The notes beneath the pieces are model-generated. The model saw only the letters and a list, made by a program, of their open reading frames with translations, was not told where the DNA came from and did not search any database. Made by a program: the position numbers and the translations under genes. From Avoscillospira sp045652125 (lineage in GTDB: Bacteria; Bacillota; Clostridia; Oscillospirales; Oscillospiraceae), in contig JAZRTT010000041.1 in NCBI GenBank assembly GCA_045652125.1, forward strand, positions 1-59,942: a stretch of 59,942 bases of DNA. Reading direction: 5' to 3'. Position 1 is the first letter of the stretch; each line of letters starts with the position of its first letter. Positions 25,012-33,082 of this stretch are shown piece by piece.

Positions 25012-26296
25012 TTTGCACCAGATCCTCCAGCGTTTCTCTTTTAACCGCCACATAAGCAGCATCCGGCTTTACCATGACCACAGCGGGACGATTGACCCGG
25101 TTATAGTTGGATGCCATAGAATAATTGTAAGCACCGGTAGTACAGACAGCCAGAATCTCTCCCCGTTTGGGTTCCGGAAGATCCACTTCCGGCTGAATGA
25201 TATCCCCGCTTTCACAGCACCTTCCCACTACATCACAGTGAAGATCGCAGGGGTCTGCAGGGCGGGAAGCCAGATACACCGTATATCGGGAGCCATAAAG
25301 GGCATACCGGGGATTATCGGTCATACCTCCATCAACGGAGACATAATTCTTATAATCGGTAATTTTTTTGATGGTGCCCACACTATACAGCGTCATGCCT
25401 GCATCGGCAGCAATGCTGCGGCCCGGCTCCATAAATATTTTGGGCAAGTCCATGCCAAGGCGGGCACAAATCTGCTTCATATAGGCCGCTACACGGCCAA
25501 TTGCCGCAGGGATATCCACATGATCGTCCCCGTCGGTATACCGGACACCGTAACCGCCGCCCATATCCAGCTGTTCCAGTTCCACTCCGAGTTCTTCTCT
25601 GCACCGGGCCATAAAAGTCAGCATCACATCGGAGGCCCGCTCGAAAACATCCTCACCAAACACCTGAGAACCAACATGACAATGGATGCCCTTCAGCTCA
25701 ATGTGAGACAATTCTGCTGCGTATTTCACCATCTCCAAAGCCTGTCCTGTTTCAATGGCCGTACCGAATTTACTGTCCACTTTGCCGGTCGCTACCGCTT
25801 CATAGGTATGGGGATCAATTCCCGGAGTGACGCGGAGCAGAATCGACTGACGCAGTCCTTTTTCTCCGGCGATCCGGTCGATCGCTTCCAGTTCTTCCCG
25901 GTTATCTACCACAAAACAGCCAACGCCGTTGTCCATGGCAAACGCAATATCCTCATCGGTCTTGTTATTGCTGTGGAAATAGGCCTGAGAAAGAGGGAAT
26001 CCGGCTTTCTTCGCTGTATAGATCTCGCCGGAGGACACAACGTCTATCCCCATGCCCTCTTCCTTTGCAATTTCATATATTCTCTTGAAGCAGTTGGCTT
26101 TGCTGGCATACAACGGCTTACTGCCCGGGCCGAAGTGGCGGTCAAACGCCTCCAGATACATCCGCATATTGTCCCGGATCCGCACCTCATCCATAAGATA
26201 CAAGGGCGTTCCGTAGGTTTCGGCCATAGCGACCGTATCCTGACCGCCGAAGTACAGGTGTCCGTTTTCTCCAATTGAAATATTATTGCTGAGCAT
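25001..26296 (-). CDS. lysA: Diaminopimelate decarboxylase
   Basis: Converts meso-diaminopimelate to L-lysine using PLP. The 431-residue alanine-racemase-fold enzyme shows the PLP lysine in LYASKANCFK (about residue 65), the glycine-rich HCHVGSQ and LDMGGGYGV phosphate region, and the catalytic C-terminal CCESGD and GAYNYSMASNYN. Start ATG behind GGGGAGG. Its promoter is at 26327-26355, divergent from the aldolase-like gene. Confidence 0.96.
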   Translation of the reverse strand: MLSNNISIGENGHLYFGGQDTVAMAETYGTPLYLMDEVRIRDNMRMYLEAFDRHFGPGSKPLYASKANCFKRIYEIAKEEGMGIDVVSSGEIYTAKKAGFPLSQAYFHSNNKTDEDIAFAMDNGVGCFVVDNREELEAIDRIAGEKGLRQSILLRVTPGIDPHTYEAVATGKVDSKFGTAIETGQALEMVKYAAELSHIELKGIHCHVGSQVFGEDVFERASDVMLTFMARCREELGVELEQLDMGGGYGVRYTDGDDHVDIPAAIGRVAAYMKQICARLGMDLPKIFMEPGRSIAADAGMTLYSVGTIKKITDYKNYVSVDGGMTDNPRYALYGSRYTVYLASRPADPCDLHCDVVGRCCESGDIIQPEVDLPEPKRGEILAVCTTGAYNYSMASNYNRVNRPAVVMVKPDAAYVAVKRETLEDLVQNDV

Positions 26297-26326
26297 GAGG
26301 CTTTCCTCCCCAAGAGATTTTAGTAC

Positions 26327-26355
26327 ATCATATCAGGAAAGCATTTCCATTGCAA
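26327..26355 (-). promoter_or_regulatory. Promoter of lysA
   Basis: On the minus strand TTGCAA (26355-26350), 17-base spacer, TATGAT (26332-26327). No lysine riboswitch fits in the roughly 25-base leader. Confidence 0.7.
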
Positions 26356-26367
26356 GGAGAAAAACAG

Positions 26368-26395
26368 TTGTAATGGCGATTTCCTGTGATATAAT
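26368..26395 (+). promoter_or_regulatory. Promoter of the threonine-aldolase-like gene
   Basis: TTGTAA (26368-26373), 16-base spacer, TATAAT (26390-26395), followed by AGGAGG and the start at 26424. Confidence 0.7.
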
Positions 26396-26423
26396 ACAAA
26401 AAAAGAACCCAGGAGGCTTCCAT

Positions 26424-27461
26424 ATGTACCGTTTTGAATGCGACTATACCGAAGGCTGCATCCCGGAAATCCTGCAGGCCATCACCCGGGAGAACCACAC
26501 CCAACTGCAAGGTTACTCCGAAGATGTCATCAGCGACCGGGTCAGAGAAACAATCAAAGCACTGTGCGGCAGAGATGATGTTGCTGTGCATTTTCTGGTA
26601 GGCGGCACGCAAGCCAATACGACCATTATATCTTCTGCCCTTCGTCCCCATCAGGGGGTTATTTCTGCCGACAAAGGGCACATCGCCTGTCATGAGACCG
26701 GTGCCATCGAAGCAACCGGGCATAAGGTCATTGCCCTGCCCTCCTCAACGGGACGGCTCACCGGCGATCAGGTGCGCGCCTGCTGTGCCGCCCACTTTGC
26801 CGATGCCAGCTTTGAACATATGCCGCAGCCGGGTATGGTCTATATCTCCCATCCGGCAGAAAACGGCTCTTTGTACTCCCTGCAGGAGCTGACAGACCTT
26901 CGCAATGCGTGTGACGAATGGAATTTGCCTCTGTTTCTGGATGGTGCAAGACTGGGGTACGGCCTGACCTCCCCCGCCACAGATGTGACCCTGCAGGATA
27001 TTGCAAGGCTTACAGACGTATTTTACATCGGAGGCACAAAAGTAGGTGCTTTGTTCGGCGAAGCCGTCGTGATCTCCCACCCCGCCCTGAAAAAAGATTT
27101 CCGATACCTCATCAAACGCCATGGCGGTATGCTGGCCAAAGGTTGGCTGTTGGCTCTGCAGTTTGAAACCCTGCTGAAAGACGATCTCTATTTCAAAATC
27201 GCAAAAAAAGCAGTGGAACAGGCACTTCGAATCAAAGAGGCTTTTGCAGCCAAGGGCTGCCGCTTCCTTATGGATTCCTACACCAACCAGCAATTCCCCA
27301 TCCTCACCCGGGAGCAGTTGGCAAAATTTGACGGGACCTACACGTATAGCGTCTGGGAGCAGGTGGATGAACAGCACACGGCCGTACGCTTCGCCACCTC
27401 CTGGGCCACTACCGATCAGCAGGTAAATGCCCTTTTGACCGACATTGACCGTTTCCTGTAA
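26424..27461 (+). CDS. Low-specificity threonine aldolase-like PLP lyase
   Basis: A 345-residue fold-type I PLP enzyme of the beta-eliminating lyase family, which cleaves L-threonine (or L-allo-threonine) to glycine and acetaldehyde. Visible: FLVGGTQANTTII (cofactor glycine loop), CHETGAIEATGHKV (stacking His), LFLDGARLGYGL (Asp and Arg near PLP) and FYIGGTKVGALFG with the Schiff-base lysine near residue 206. The start is ATG at 26424 with AGGAGG. Substrate preference is inferred from the family; some members act on other beta-hydroxy amino acids. Confidence 0.88.
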   Translation: MYRFECDYTEGCIPEILQAITRENHTQLQGYSEDVISDRVRETIKALCGRDDVAVHFLVGGTQANTTIISSALRPHQGVISADKGHIACHETGAIEATGHKVIALPSSTGRLTGDQVRACCAAHFADASFEHMPQPGMVYISHPAENGSLYSLQELTDLRNACDEWNLPLFLDGARLGYGLTSPATDVTLQDIARLTDVFYIGGTKVGALFGEAVVISHPALKKDFRYLIKRHGGMLAKGWLLALQFETLLKDDLYFKIAKKAVEQALRIKEAFAAKGCRFLMDSYTNQQFPILTREQLAKFDGTYTYSVWEQVDEQHTAVRFATSWATTDQQVNALLTDIDRFL

Positions 27462-27520
27462 TTGATTTCCACCCCCTTCCCTTGACCGCCCCCGGTGCTT
27501 CCCTGAAATAAACCGTACAT

Positions 27521-27561
27521 AAAAAACAGTCACGCCCGTTGAATGGGCGTGACTGTTTTTT
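27521..27561. terminator. Bidirectional terminator between the aldolase-like gene and sdpI
   Basis: A 17-base perfect stem (AAAAAACAGTCACGCCC and complement) with a 7-base loop. It serves the convergent genes ending at 27461 and 27561. Confidence 0.92.
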
Positions 27562-28643
27562 TACTGCAGCCGCTCCGTCAGCTGCATATACAGCTGATGG
27601 GTATCTGCCTCATTGGCGGCGGAAAGCACCAGAACCTTCTCACCGGAGCTGAGTATCACCGCCGCCCTGCATTGGGTGTAGGAATAGCGGGTATAATCGC
27701 CGAATTCGTCGCTGCGGAAAGCGCCCATGGACAGTCTGGCAGAGCCGAAACCGTTGGTACGGACACCAAAATCGCAGCTTTCCCGGTATTCCACAGTATC
27801 TATTTCTTCGTAGGCCACAAAGGAATCCAGCCAGTAATCCGCCTTGATCTCCAGTCCGCCGTCTGTGAAGGAATAGCCGATATTTCCTGTGATCATCAGC
27901 AAGACACAGCCGACCACAAGCACCGACCCCACAAGGATGGAAATACGCTTGACAAGGGCTTCCGCTCTGGTCTTTGGTTTCCATTCGTAAACGACCCCCT
28001 GCCTTTGATGGATGCGGTACAGGCGGAAGGAGTAGAGAACCGGCACCAGCATCAGCACAGCGAAGGAGGAAACCATGATCTCCACGATCCAGCTTTCCGG
28101 CAGGAATACACTCAGCAGCATAACTGCACCGCCTGCCACCCAGACCTTACCGCAGAAACGGTGGGTCCTGTTCCAGTTTTCCTCATTGGCGAAAGTCCAG
28201 GGCAGCTTGATACCCATTGTCCGATTTTGTTTGACCTTGGGCATATAATTGCCCATGATGATAAATACCAGGCCCATGAAAGCAGGCACAAAACTGATGG
28301 CCTCAAAGCCTTTTCCAAGGGCCGCGGCGTAGATCGCGCCGCAGGAAAACCAGCTGGTCACAGGCATGATCCAGAAGACCATGGCAAGTGCTTTTCGGCT
28401 CTGCTCCTTTTGCCGGGCGTCTATGGCGGTGATGAACAGGCACAGGCAATGAATGGCAAACAGAATACACGGCAGAGCAAATACGGCAAACGCCTTGCTG
28501 CTCCATCCGTCGATCACACCGTCTGCACCCCAATGGGTAGCCATGGAATTGGGCAGCCGCTCCCACAGAAGCAGGCCGGCCAGAATGGGCATCAACGTCA
28601 GAACAGCTGTAAAAAACCACAGTTTTTTATGTTCTTTCATCAT
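27561..28643 (-). CDS. SdpI-family membrane protein (immunity/signalling type)
   Basis: A 360-residue polytopic membrane protein. It starts with a DUF1648 block (LLLWERLPNSMATHWGADGVIDGWSSK: the NxxxxHW pattern) and continues with the SdpI domain (MGNYMPKVKQNRTMGIKLPWT; NRTxGIRxPWT is the family signature). The last 100 residues form a soluble PH-like tail after the final helix. In B. subtilis SdpI protects against the SdpC toxin and pulls SdpR to the membrane. The gene overlaps the upstream sdpR-like gene by 17 bases with AAAGGAG inside it, matching the sdpRI order. No SdpABC toxin genes are in the window. Confidence 0.85.
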   Translation of the reverse strand: MMKEHKKLWFFTAVLTLMPILAGLLLWERLPNSMATHWGADGVIDGWSSKAFAVFALPCILFAIHCLCLFITAIDARQKEQSRKALAMVFWIMPVTSWFSCGAIYAAALGKGFEAISFVPAFMGLVFIIMGNYMPKVKQNRTMGIKLPWTFANEENWNRTHRFCGKVWVAGGAVMLLSVFLPESWIVEIMVSSFAVLMLVPVLYSFRLYRIHQRQGVVYEWKPKTRAEALVKRISILVGSVLVVGCVLLMITGNIGYSFTDGGLEIKADYWLDSFVAYEEIDTVEYRESCDFGVRTNGFGSARLSMGAFRSDEFGDYTRYSYTQCRAAVILSSGEKVLVLSAANEADTHQLYMQLTERLQ

Positions 28644-28911
28644 GGTCATCTTCTCCTTTCAAAACTGCGATCCACAGCATGATCTCCTCCAGTACGGAGG
28701 TATTCAGATCATAATAAATAAATTTCCCTTCCCGAGTGTCCCGAATGAGGTCGGCTTTTTTCAAAACGGACAAATGCCGGGAAACTGCTGCCGCCGTCAC
28801 GGAAAAATGAGCCGCGATCTCACCGGCAGACATCCTCCCCTGCTTCAGCAGGCGCAATATCTCCCTTCTGATCGGATCCGCAACTGCCCGAAAGGTATGC
28901 TGGATTGCCAT
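28627..28911 (-). CDS. SdpR/ArsR-family winged-helix repressor
   Basis: A 94-residue ArsR-type regulator: VADPIRREILRLLKQG, then the helix-turn-helix SAGEIAAHFSVTAAAVSRHLSVLKKADLI and the wing REGKFIYYDLN. The ending NTSVLEEIMLWI is very like B. subtilis SdpR. No metal-binding cysteines are present, so it is not a metal sensor. The start is ATG at 28911 behind GGGGTGACGG. It is expected to repress its own operon through the palindrome at 28928-28944 and to be titrated by the SdpI-like protein. Confidence 0.9.
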   Translation of the reverse strand: MAIQHTFRAVADPIRREILRLLKQGRMSAGEIAAHFSVTAAAVSRHLSVLKKADLIRDTREGKFIYYDLNTSVLEEIMLWIAVLKGEDDHDERT

Positions 28912-28927
28912 ATCCGTCACCCCTTTT

Positions 28928-28944
28928 ACATTTAACTTAAATGT
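28928..28944. promoter_or_regulatory. Operator palindrome of the sdpRI-like operon
   Basis: ACATTTAACTTAAATGT is a perfect 17-base palindrome (8+1+8). It begins about 8 bases downstream of the -10 box, covering the predicted transcription start, and lies 17 bases upstream of the repressor start. Confidence 0.7.
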
Positions 28945-28951
28945 TAATTGT

Positions 28952-28980
28952 ATGATACCATATGAAAAATCCCCAGTCAA
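28952..28980 (-). promoter_or_regulatory. Promoter of the sdpRI-like operon
   Basis: On the minus strand TTGACT (28980-28975), 17-base spacer, TATCAT (28957-28952). Confidence 0.75.
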
Positions 28981-28987
28981 GGTTTTC

Positions 28988-29016
28988 TGGACATTTTCCG
29001 TTTTTTGGGGTATGAT
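28988..29016 (+). promoter_or_regulatory. Promoter of the ktrBA operon
   Basis: TGGACA (28988-28993), 17-base spacer, TATGAT (29011-29016), followed by the AAGGAAGG ribosome site. Confidence 0.75.
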
Positions 29017-29038
29017 AGAAAAAAGGAAGGTGATACGG

Positions 29039-30373
29039 TTGCTGAAATTATTCGGCCGAAGAATCAAGCTGGAAATTCCGCAGCTTGTGGTACTGGGCTT
29101 TGCTGCCCTGATTTTATTGGGTGCACTGGTATTGACCCTGCCCGTGTGTACCGCACAGGGGGTTCGGACTCCCTTCATCGATTCCCTGTTTACCTCCACC
29201 ACCTCCGTTTGTGTCACCGGACTGATTGTTCAGGATACCGGTTCCTACTGGTCCAATTTCGGCCACGGTGTCATTCTGCTGCTGATTCAGGTGGGCGGTC
29301 TGGGCATCATCACCATCGCCGCATCCTTTGCCATGATCGCAGGGCGAAAGATCGGCCTGTTCCAGAGAAACGCCATGCAGGAAGCTGTTGCCGCGCCCCA
29401 GACCGGCGGTGTTGTAAAACTGACCGGTTTCCTGCTGAAAACCACCCTTCTCATAGAGCTTGTCGGTGCAGCCCTTCTTGCACCGGTGTTTATCCGGGAT
29501 TTCAGCTGGGGCAGGGGTATCTGGACATCGATTTTCACATCCGTTTCCGCCTTTTGCAACGCCGGCATCGATCTGTTTGGCATCCGGGAGCCCTACTCCT
29601 CTCTGACCGCCTATATCGATCATCCTCTGGTCAATCTCGTGATCATGGGATTGATTGTGGTGGGCGGCCTGGGCTTTCTCACCTGGAATGATATGCGTAC
29701 CCAGGGCCTTCATTTCAGAAAATATCGGACGCAAAGCAAGATCATCCTGCTCACATCCGCGCTGCTGATCGGCATTCCGGCTGTGCTGTTTTTCTTTTTT
29801 GAATTTGATACAATGCCCATGAAGCAGCGAATCCTGGCATCCCTTTTCCAGTCGGTCACCACCAGAACCGCCGGCTTCAACACCGCAGATTTGGCTGCCA
29901 TGTCCGAACCCGGTAAAATGCTGATGATCTTCCTGATGCTCATCGGCGGCTCTCCCGGTTCCACGGCAGGCGGTATGAAAACCACCACCTTTGCCGTTCT
30001 GGTGGCCTGCGCCATTGCCGTTTTCCGAAAGCGGGACAGTGCCCAGTTTTTTGGCCGCCGAATCGGCCATGATGTGATCGCTACCGCCGCCACCTTGTTC
30101 TTAATGTATGTGATCCTGGCCGTTGGCGGCGCCATGGTCATCAGCACCTACGAAGGCCTGCCTTTGCTGACCTGCCTGTTTGAGACCGCTTCCGCAGTTG
30201 CAACGGTGGGACTGACGCTGGGTATTACGCCGGGGCTCGGAACGCTTTCCAAAATCATCCTCATCGCTCTGATGTATCTGGGCCGCGTAGGCGGTCTGAC
30301 CCTCATTTATGCAGCCCTGTCCCCCAAAAAGCAAATGGGCAAGCTGCCTTTGGACAAAATCGTCGTCGGATAA
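29039..30373 (+). CDS. ktrB: KtrB/TrkH-type potassium transporter membrane subunit
   Basis: A 444-residue K+ (or Na+-coupled K+) transporter of the Trk/Ktr/HKT superfamily, with four M1-P-M2 repeats. Selectivity-filter glycines lie in pore loops such as TTSVCVTGL, SVSAFCNAGIDLFG, VTTRTAGFNT and ASAVATVGLTLG. The intramembrane gate region GGSPGSTAGGMKTTT follows the third repeat. The likely start is TTG at 29039, 8 bases after GGAAGG; GTG at 29030 is the alternative. It is co-transcribed with the RCK subunit 12 bases downstream. Confidence 0.92.
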   Translation: MLKLFGRRIKLEIPQLVVLGFAALILLGALVLTLPVCTAQGVRTPFIDSLFTSTTSVCVTGLIVQDTGSYWSNFGHGVILLLIQVGGLGIITIAASFAMIAGRKIGLFQRNAMQEAVAAPQTGGVVKLTGFLLKTTLLIELVGAALLAPVFIRDFSWGRGIWTSIFTSVSAFCNAGIDLFGIREPYSSLTAYIDHPLVNLVIMGLIVVGGLGFLTWNDMRTQGLHFRKYRTQSKIILLTSALLIGIPAVLFFFFEFDTMPMKQRILASLFQSVTTRTAGFNTADLAAMSEPGKMLMIFLMLIGGSPGSTAGGMKTTTFAVLVACAIAVFRKRDSAQFFGRRIGHDVIATAATLFLMYVILAVGGAMVISTYEGLPLLTCLFETASAVATVGLTLGITPGLGTLSKIILIALMYLGRVGGLTLIYAALSPKKQMGKLPLDKIVVG

Positions 30374-30385
30374 AGGAGAATTGCA

Positions 30386-31033
30386 ATGAAATCTGTATTA
30401 TTGATCGGTTTGGGCAACTTTGGCAAGCATATTGCCATAAATCTCCACTCCCTCGGCCACGAGGTCATGGCCGTAGATGAAAACGAAGAACGGCTGGACA
30501 CGGTCATGCCCTATGTGACCAGCGGCCAGATCGGCGACAGCACCAATGAGGCCTTTCTCTCCTCTCTGGGTGTGCCGAATTTTGATGTCTGCATCGTCAC
30601 CGTCAGCAATGATTTTCAGGCTTCTCTGGAAACCACCTATCTGCTGAAAGAACTGGGTGCAAAATTTGTGGTATCCCGTGCGGAGCGGGACGGTCAGGCA
30701 AAATTCCTCCTGCGAAACGGTGCCGATCAGGTGGTCTATCCGGAGAGGGATCTGGCAAAGTGGACCGCTATCCGATTTACCTCGAATCATATTATGGATT
30801 ATATCGATCTGGATGAAGACCATGGCATTTTCGAAGTGGATGTACCGGACAGCTGGGAAGGCAAATCCATTCTTCAGATCGACATCCGCAAAAAATACGG
30901 CATCAACATTCTGGGTATTCGGCGGCAGGGTCAGCTGGATCTTACCATCGATCCCAACCGGGTCTTTGACAGTGAGGACGCCATTCTGGTTCTTGGCACC
31001 TACAAGGATCTGCGCAAATGCTTCCATATTTGA
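30386..31033 (+). CDS. ktrA: KtrA/TrkA-type RCK regulatory subunit
   Basis: A 215-residue cytoplasmic ring subunit that gates KtrB. The N-terminal Rossmann domain has LIGLGNFGKHIA (GxGxxG at residues 7-12) and the acidic VDENEERL; the C-terminal RCK-C domain begins near residue 130. Ligand is ATP/ADP or NAD(H) in this family. Starts at ATG 30386 with AAAGGAG. One RCK_N and one RCK_C make it KtrA-like rather than the doubled E. coli TrkA. Confidence 0.94.
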   Translation: MKSVLLIGLGNFGKHIAINLHSLGHEVMAVDENEERLDTVMPYVTSGQIGDSTNEAFLSSLGVPNFDVCIVTVSNDFQASLETTYLLKELGAKFVVSRAERDGQAKFLLRNGADQVVYPERDLAKWTAIRFTSNHIMDYIDLDEDHGIFEVDVPDSWEGKSILQIDIRKKYGINILGIRRQGQLDLTIDPNRVFDSEDAILVLGTYKDLRKCFHI

Positions 31034-31039
31034 GCATAA

Positions 31040-31066
31040 AAAAGCACCGCCCATTGGGCGGTGCTT
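31040..31066 (-). terminator. Hairpin after ktrA with its T-tract on the minus strand
   Basis: AAGCACCGCCC, 3-base loop, GGGCGGTGCTT: an 11-base stem. On the minus strand it is followed by six T residues; on the plus strand by CCTAAAG. By sequence it ends a minus-strand transcript better than ktrA, though it may serve both. Confidence 0.65.
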
Positions 31067-31145
31067 CCTAAAGCAGTTGTTTTTGAAAAAACCGGAACCT
31101 GCACCATTTTCAAATGGCTTGTTCAAAAAAATAAAGCCCATGCCG

Positions 31146-31241
31146 TCATACGCCATGTGAATGCCTTGGCTGCAGCGGCGGCGGAAACGGTATTCCCGCG
31201 GGAGGCTGACGCAGCAGCTGAATTGGATTGGTTGTTTCCAT
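31146..31241 (-). CDS. Possible 31-residue proline-rich small protein
   Basis: ATG at 31241 is preceded on the minus strand by AGAGGAAAC at good spacing. The product starts METTNPIQLLRQPPAG and ends PRHSHGV, with nine prolines and no membrane segment. A TATAAT box lies about 100 bases upstream (31343-31338) without a good -35, and the hairpin at 31040-31066 with its T-run lies downstream. I do not recognise it. It may equally be chance within the untranslated region ahead of the sugar operon. Confidence 0.2.
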   Translation of the reverse strand: METTNPIQLLRQPPAGIPFPPPLQPRHSHGV

Positions 31242-31270
31242 GGAGTTTCCTCTATATGGCAGGAACGTGC

Positions 31271-31279
31271 AAACCGTTT
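31271..31279. promoter_or_regulatory. LacI-type operator, distal copy
   Basis: AAACCGTTT core palindrome inside TGGAAACGGTTTGCA (minus strand), which is symmetric at 12 of 14 paired positions. It lies 35 bases upstream of the -35 box of the sugar operon. LacI/GalR regulators bind such CG-centred operators. Confidence 0.6.
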
Positions 31280-31313
31280 CCAAGATAATCTAACAGTTTT
31301 TCGCAAATAGAGA

Positions 31314-31342
31314 TTGCTATTTTCTTTGTATAGTGATATTAT
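31314..31342 (+). promoter_or_regulatory. Promoter of the rhamnose-type operon
   Basis: TTGCTA (31314-31319), 17-base spacer, TATTAT (31337-31342). The leader to the first gene is about 220 bases. It holds a 7-base hairpin at 31362-31388 (GTTCTTC with GAAGAAC, approximate limits), a 9-base stem ATTCCACAA/TTGTGGAAT around 31400-31445 followed by CCTTTTT, and AGCAGG/CCTGCT near 31457-31486. I recognise no known riboswitch in it. Confidence 0.7.
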
Positions 31343-31348
31343 ACAAGT

Positions 31349-31357
31349 AAACCGTTT
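31349..31357. promoter_or_regulatory. LacI-type operator at the transcription start
   Basis: A second AAACCGTTT palindrome, beginning 7 bases after the -10 box, so a bound repressor would block initiation. Its centre is 78 bases from that of the distal copy at 31271-31279. Confidence 0.6.
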
Positions 31358-31570
31358 ATGTTCTTCCATTTTTTTATCATGAAGAACAAAAATATACACA
31401 TTCCACAACTATAACGGCGAAAATTGTGAAATATGTTTGTGGAATCCTTTTTCCCAGCAGGTCAACAAAATTTTAATGCCCTGCTAAAAAAAGACTCTAA
31501 CGAATTCCGCAGCCGGGGCTCGGCAACGTCCGCAGCCCGCTTTACAAACTGCAGAAGGGAGAAACACACA

Positions 31571-33079
31571 ATGGCAAATCCTATCCTGGAGCTGCACGGC
31601 ATCACCAAGATCTTCCCGGGTGTCAAAGCGCTGGATCAAGTGCAATTTGACCTTTATCCTGGTGAGATCCACGCATTGATGGGTGAAAACGGTGCCGGCA
31701 AATCCACCTTTATTAAGGTCATCATGGGCGTACATCAGGCGGAGGAGGGCGAAATGCTTCTTGACGGCAAGCCTGTCCGCTTCAAAAGCACGAGAGATGC
31801 TCAAAAAGCCGGTATCGCGGCAATCTACCAGCATGTTACTGCATATCCTCACCTGACCGTTGCTGAAAACATCTTCACCGGACACTTGAAAAAGAAGCTG
31901 GGTTTTGTGCAGTGGAACGATATGTATGCTGAGGCAGACCGCCTTCTGCAGGAATTGAATGCCGATTTTAACTCCAAGTCCCTTATGGGCAACCTGTCTG
32001 TCGCACAGCAGCAGATGGTGGAGATCGCCAAGGCACTTTCCCTCAACGCCCGAATCATTATTATGGACGAGCCTACCGCTGCATTGACCAAACGGGAGTC
32101 GGAAGAGCTTTACCGGATCACCAAAAAGCTGCGGGATGAGGGAGTTGGCATCATCTTCATTTCTCACCGCTTTGAAGATATGTATGCGCTTGCCTCCCGC
32201 GTCACCGTATTCCGGGATGCCCAATACATCGGCACCTATGATGTGGATAAGATCACCAATGCTGATCTCATCAAAGCGATGGTCGGCCGCGAGATCAAAG
32301 ACCTGTTCCCCAAGCCGGAAGTTACCCCCGGTGAAGAGATCCTCCGTGTGGAGAACCTGTGCCGCACCGGCTACTTCAGGGATGTGTCCTTCGGCGTGAA
32401 GAAGGGCGAAATTCTGGGTCTCACCGGTCTGGTTGGTGCCAGAAGAACGGAAGTGGTCCAGACCATTTACGGTGTGGAGAAGCTGACCTCCGGCAAGATC
32501 TTCTGGGAAGGCAAGGAAGTCACCATCCACAACCCCACGGAAGCCATTTCCATGGGCATCGGCCTGCTGCCGGAAAACCGGCAGATCGAAGGCTTGATTT
32601 TGGACTGGGGCATCGGCAGAAACATCACCCTGCCGGAACTGAAGTCCTTTGTGAACAAGCTGTTCCTGGATGAAAAGAAGGAAAATGAAGTGTCCAAAGA
32701 TCTGGCAGAGCGGGTGGATACCAAGGCAGTCACGGTCTTTGATAAGGCCAGCTCCCTTTCCGGCGGCAACCAGCAGAAGGTGGTCGTTGCCAAGGCTCTG
32801 GGCTCCGATTTCAAACTGCTGATTTTGGATGAACCCACCAAGGGCGTGGACGTGGGTGCCAAGGCCGCCATTTACGAGATCATGGGAGAGCTGGCACAGC
32901 AAGGCTACGCCATCATCATGATCTCCTCCGAAATGCCTGAAATTCTGGGCATGAGTGACCGCATCGTGGTCATGTGCGAAGGCCGTGTCACCGGTGAACT
33001 GAGCCGGGACGAAGCCACTCAGGAAAAAATTCTGGAATTGGCAATGGCCAAGCATACTGCTGTAAAGGAGGGTGCATAA
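31571..33079 (+). CDS. Sugar ABC transporter ATPase with two nucleotide-binding domains (RhaT/RbsA-like)
   Basis: A 502-residue tandem ATPase of the ribose/rhamnose class. Domain 1: Walker A GENGAGKST (38-46), signature LSVAQQQ (usual LSVGQQQ), Walker B IIIMDEPTAAL. Domain 2: degenerate Walker A GLVGARRTE, signature SGGNQQK, Walker B LLILDEPTKGVD; this asymmetry is normal in the family. The ATG at 31571 has AAGGGAG; in-frame codons upstream lie in the untranslated leader. Order ATPase-permease-permease-binding protein-RhaM parallels the rhizobial rhaTPQSU locus for L-rhamnose. Confidence 0.92.
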   Translation: MANPILELHGITKIFPGVKALDQVQFDLYPGEIHALMGENGAGKSTFIKVIMGVHQAEEGEMLLDGKPVRFKSTRDAQKAGIAAIYQHVTAYPHLTVAENIFTGHLKKKLGFVQWNDMYAEADRLLQELNADFNSKSLMGNLSVAQQQMVEIAKALSLNARIIIMDEPTAALTKRESEELYRITKKLRDEGVGIIFISHRFEDMYALASRVTVFRDAQYIGTYDVDKITNADLIKAMVGREIKDLFPKPEVTPGEEILRVENLCRTGYFRDVSFGVKKGEILGLTGLVGARRTEVVQTIYGVEKLTSGKIFWEGKEVTIHNPTEAISMGIGLLPENRQIEGLILDWGIGRNITLPELKSFVNKLFLDEKKENEVSKDLAERVDTKAVTVFDKASSLSGGNQQKVVVAKALGSDFKLLILDEPTKGVDVGAKAAIYEIMGELAQQGYAIIMISSEMPEILGMSDRIVVMCEGRVTGELSRDEATQEKILELAMAKHTAVKEGA

Positions 33080-33082
33080 ACC

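Noticed and set aside
26297..26360. Lysine riboswitch ahead of lysA
   Set aside because: The promoter lies about 30 bases from the start codon, leaving no room for a 170-base aptamer.
31225..31256. Resemblance of the minus-strand AGAGGAAACTCCATGG to the conserved 5' element of RNase P RNA (GAGGAAAGUCC)
   Set aside because: The rest of the about 400-base RNase P core, including the 3' ACAGAAA region, is missing, and a known base in the element differs.
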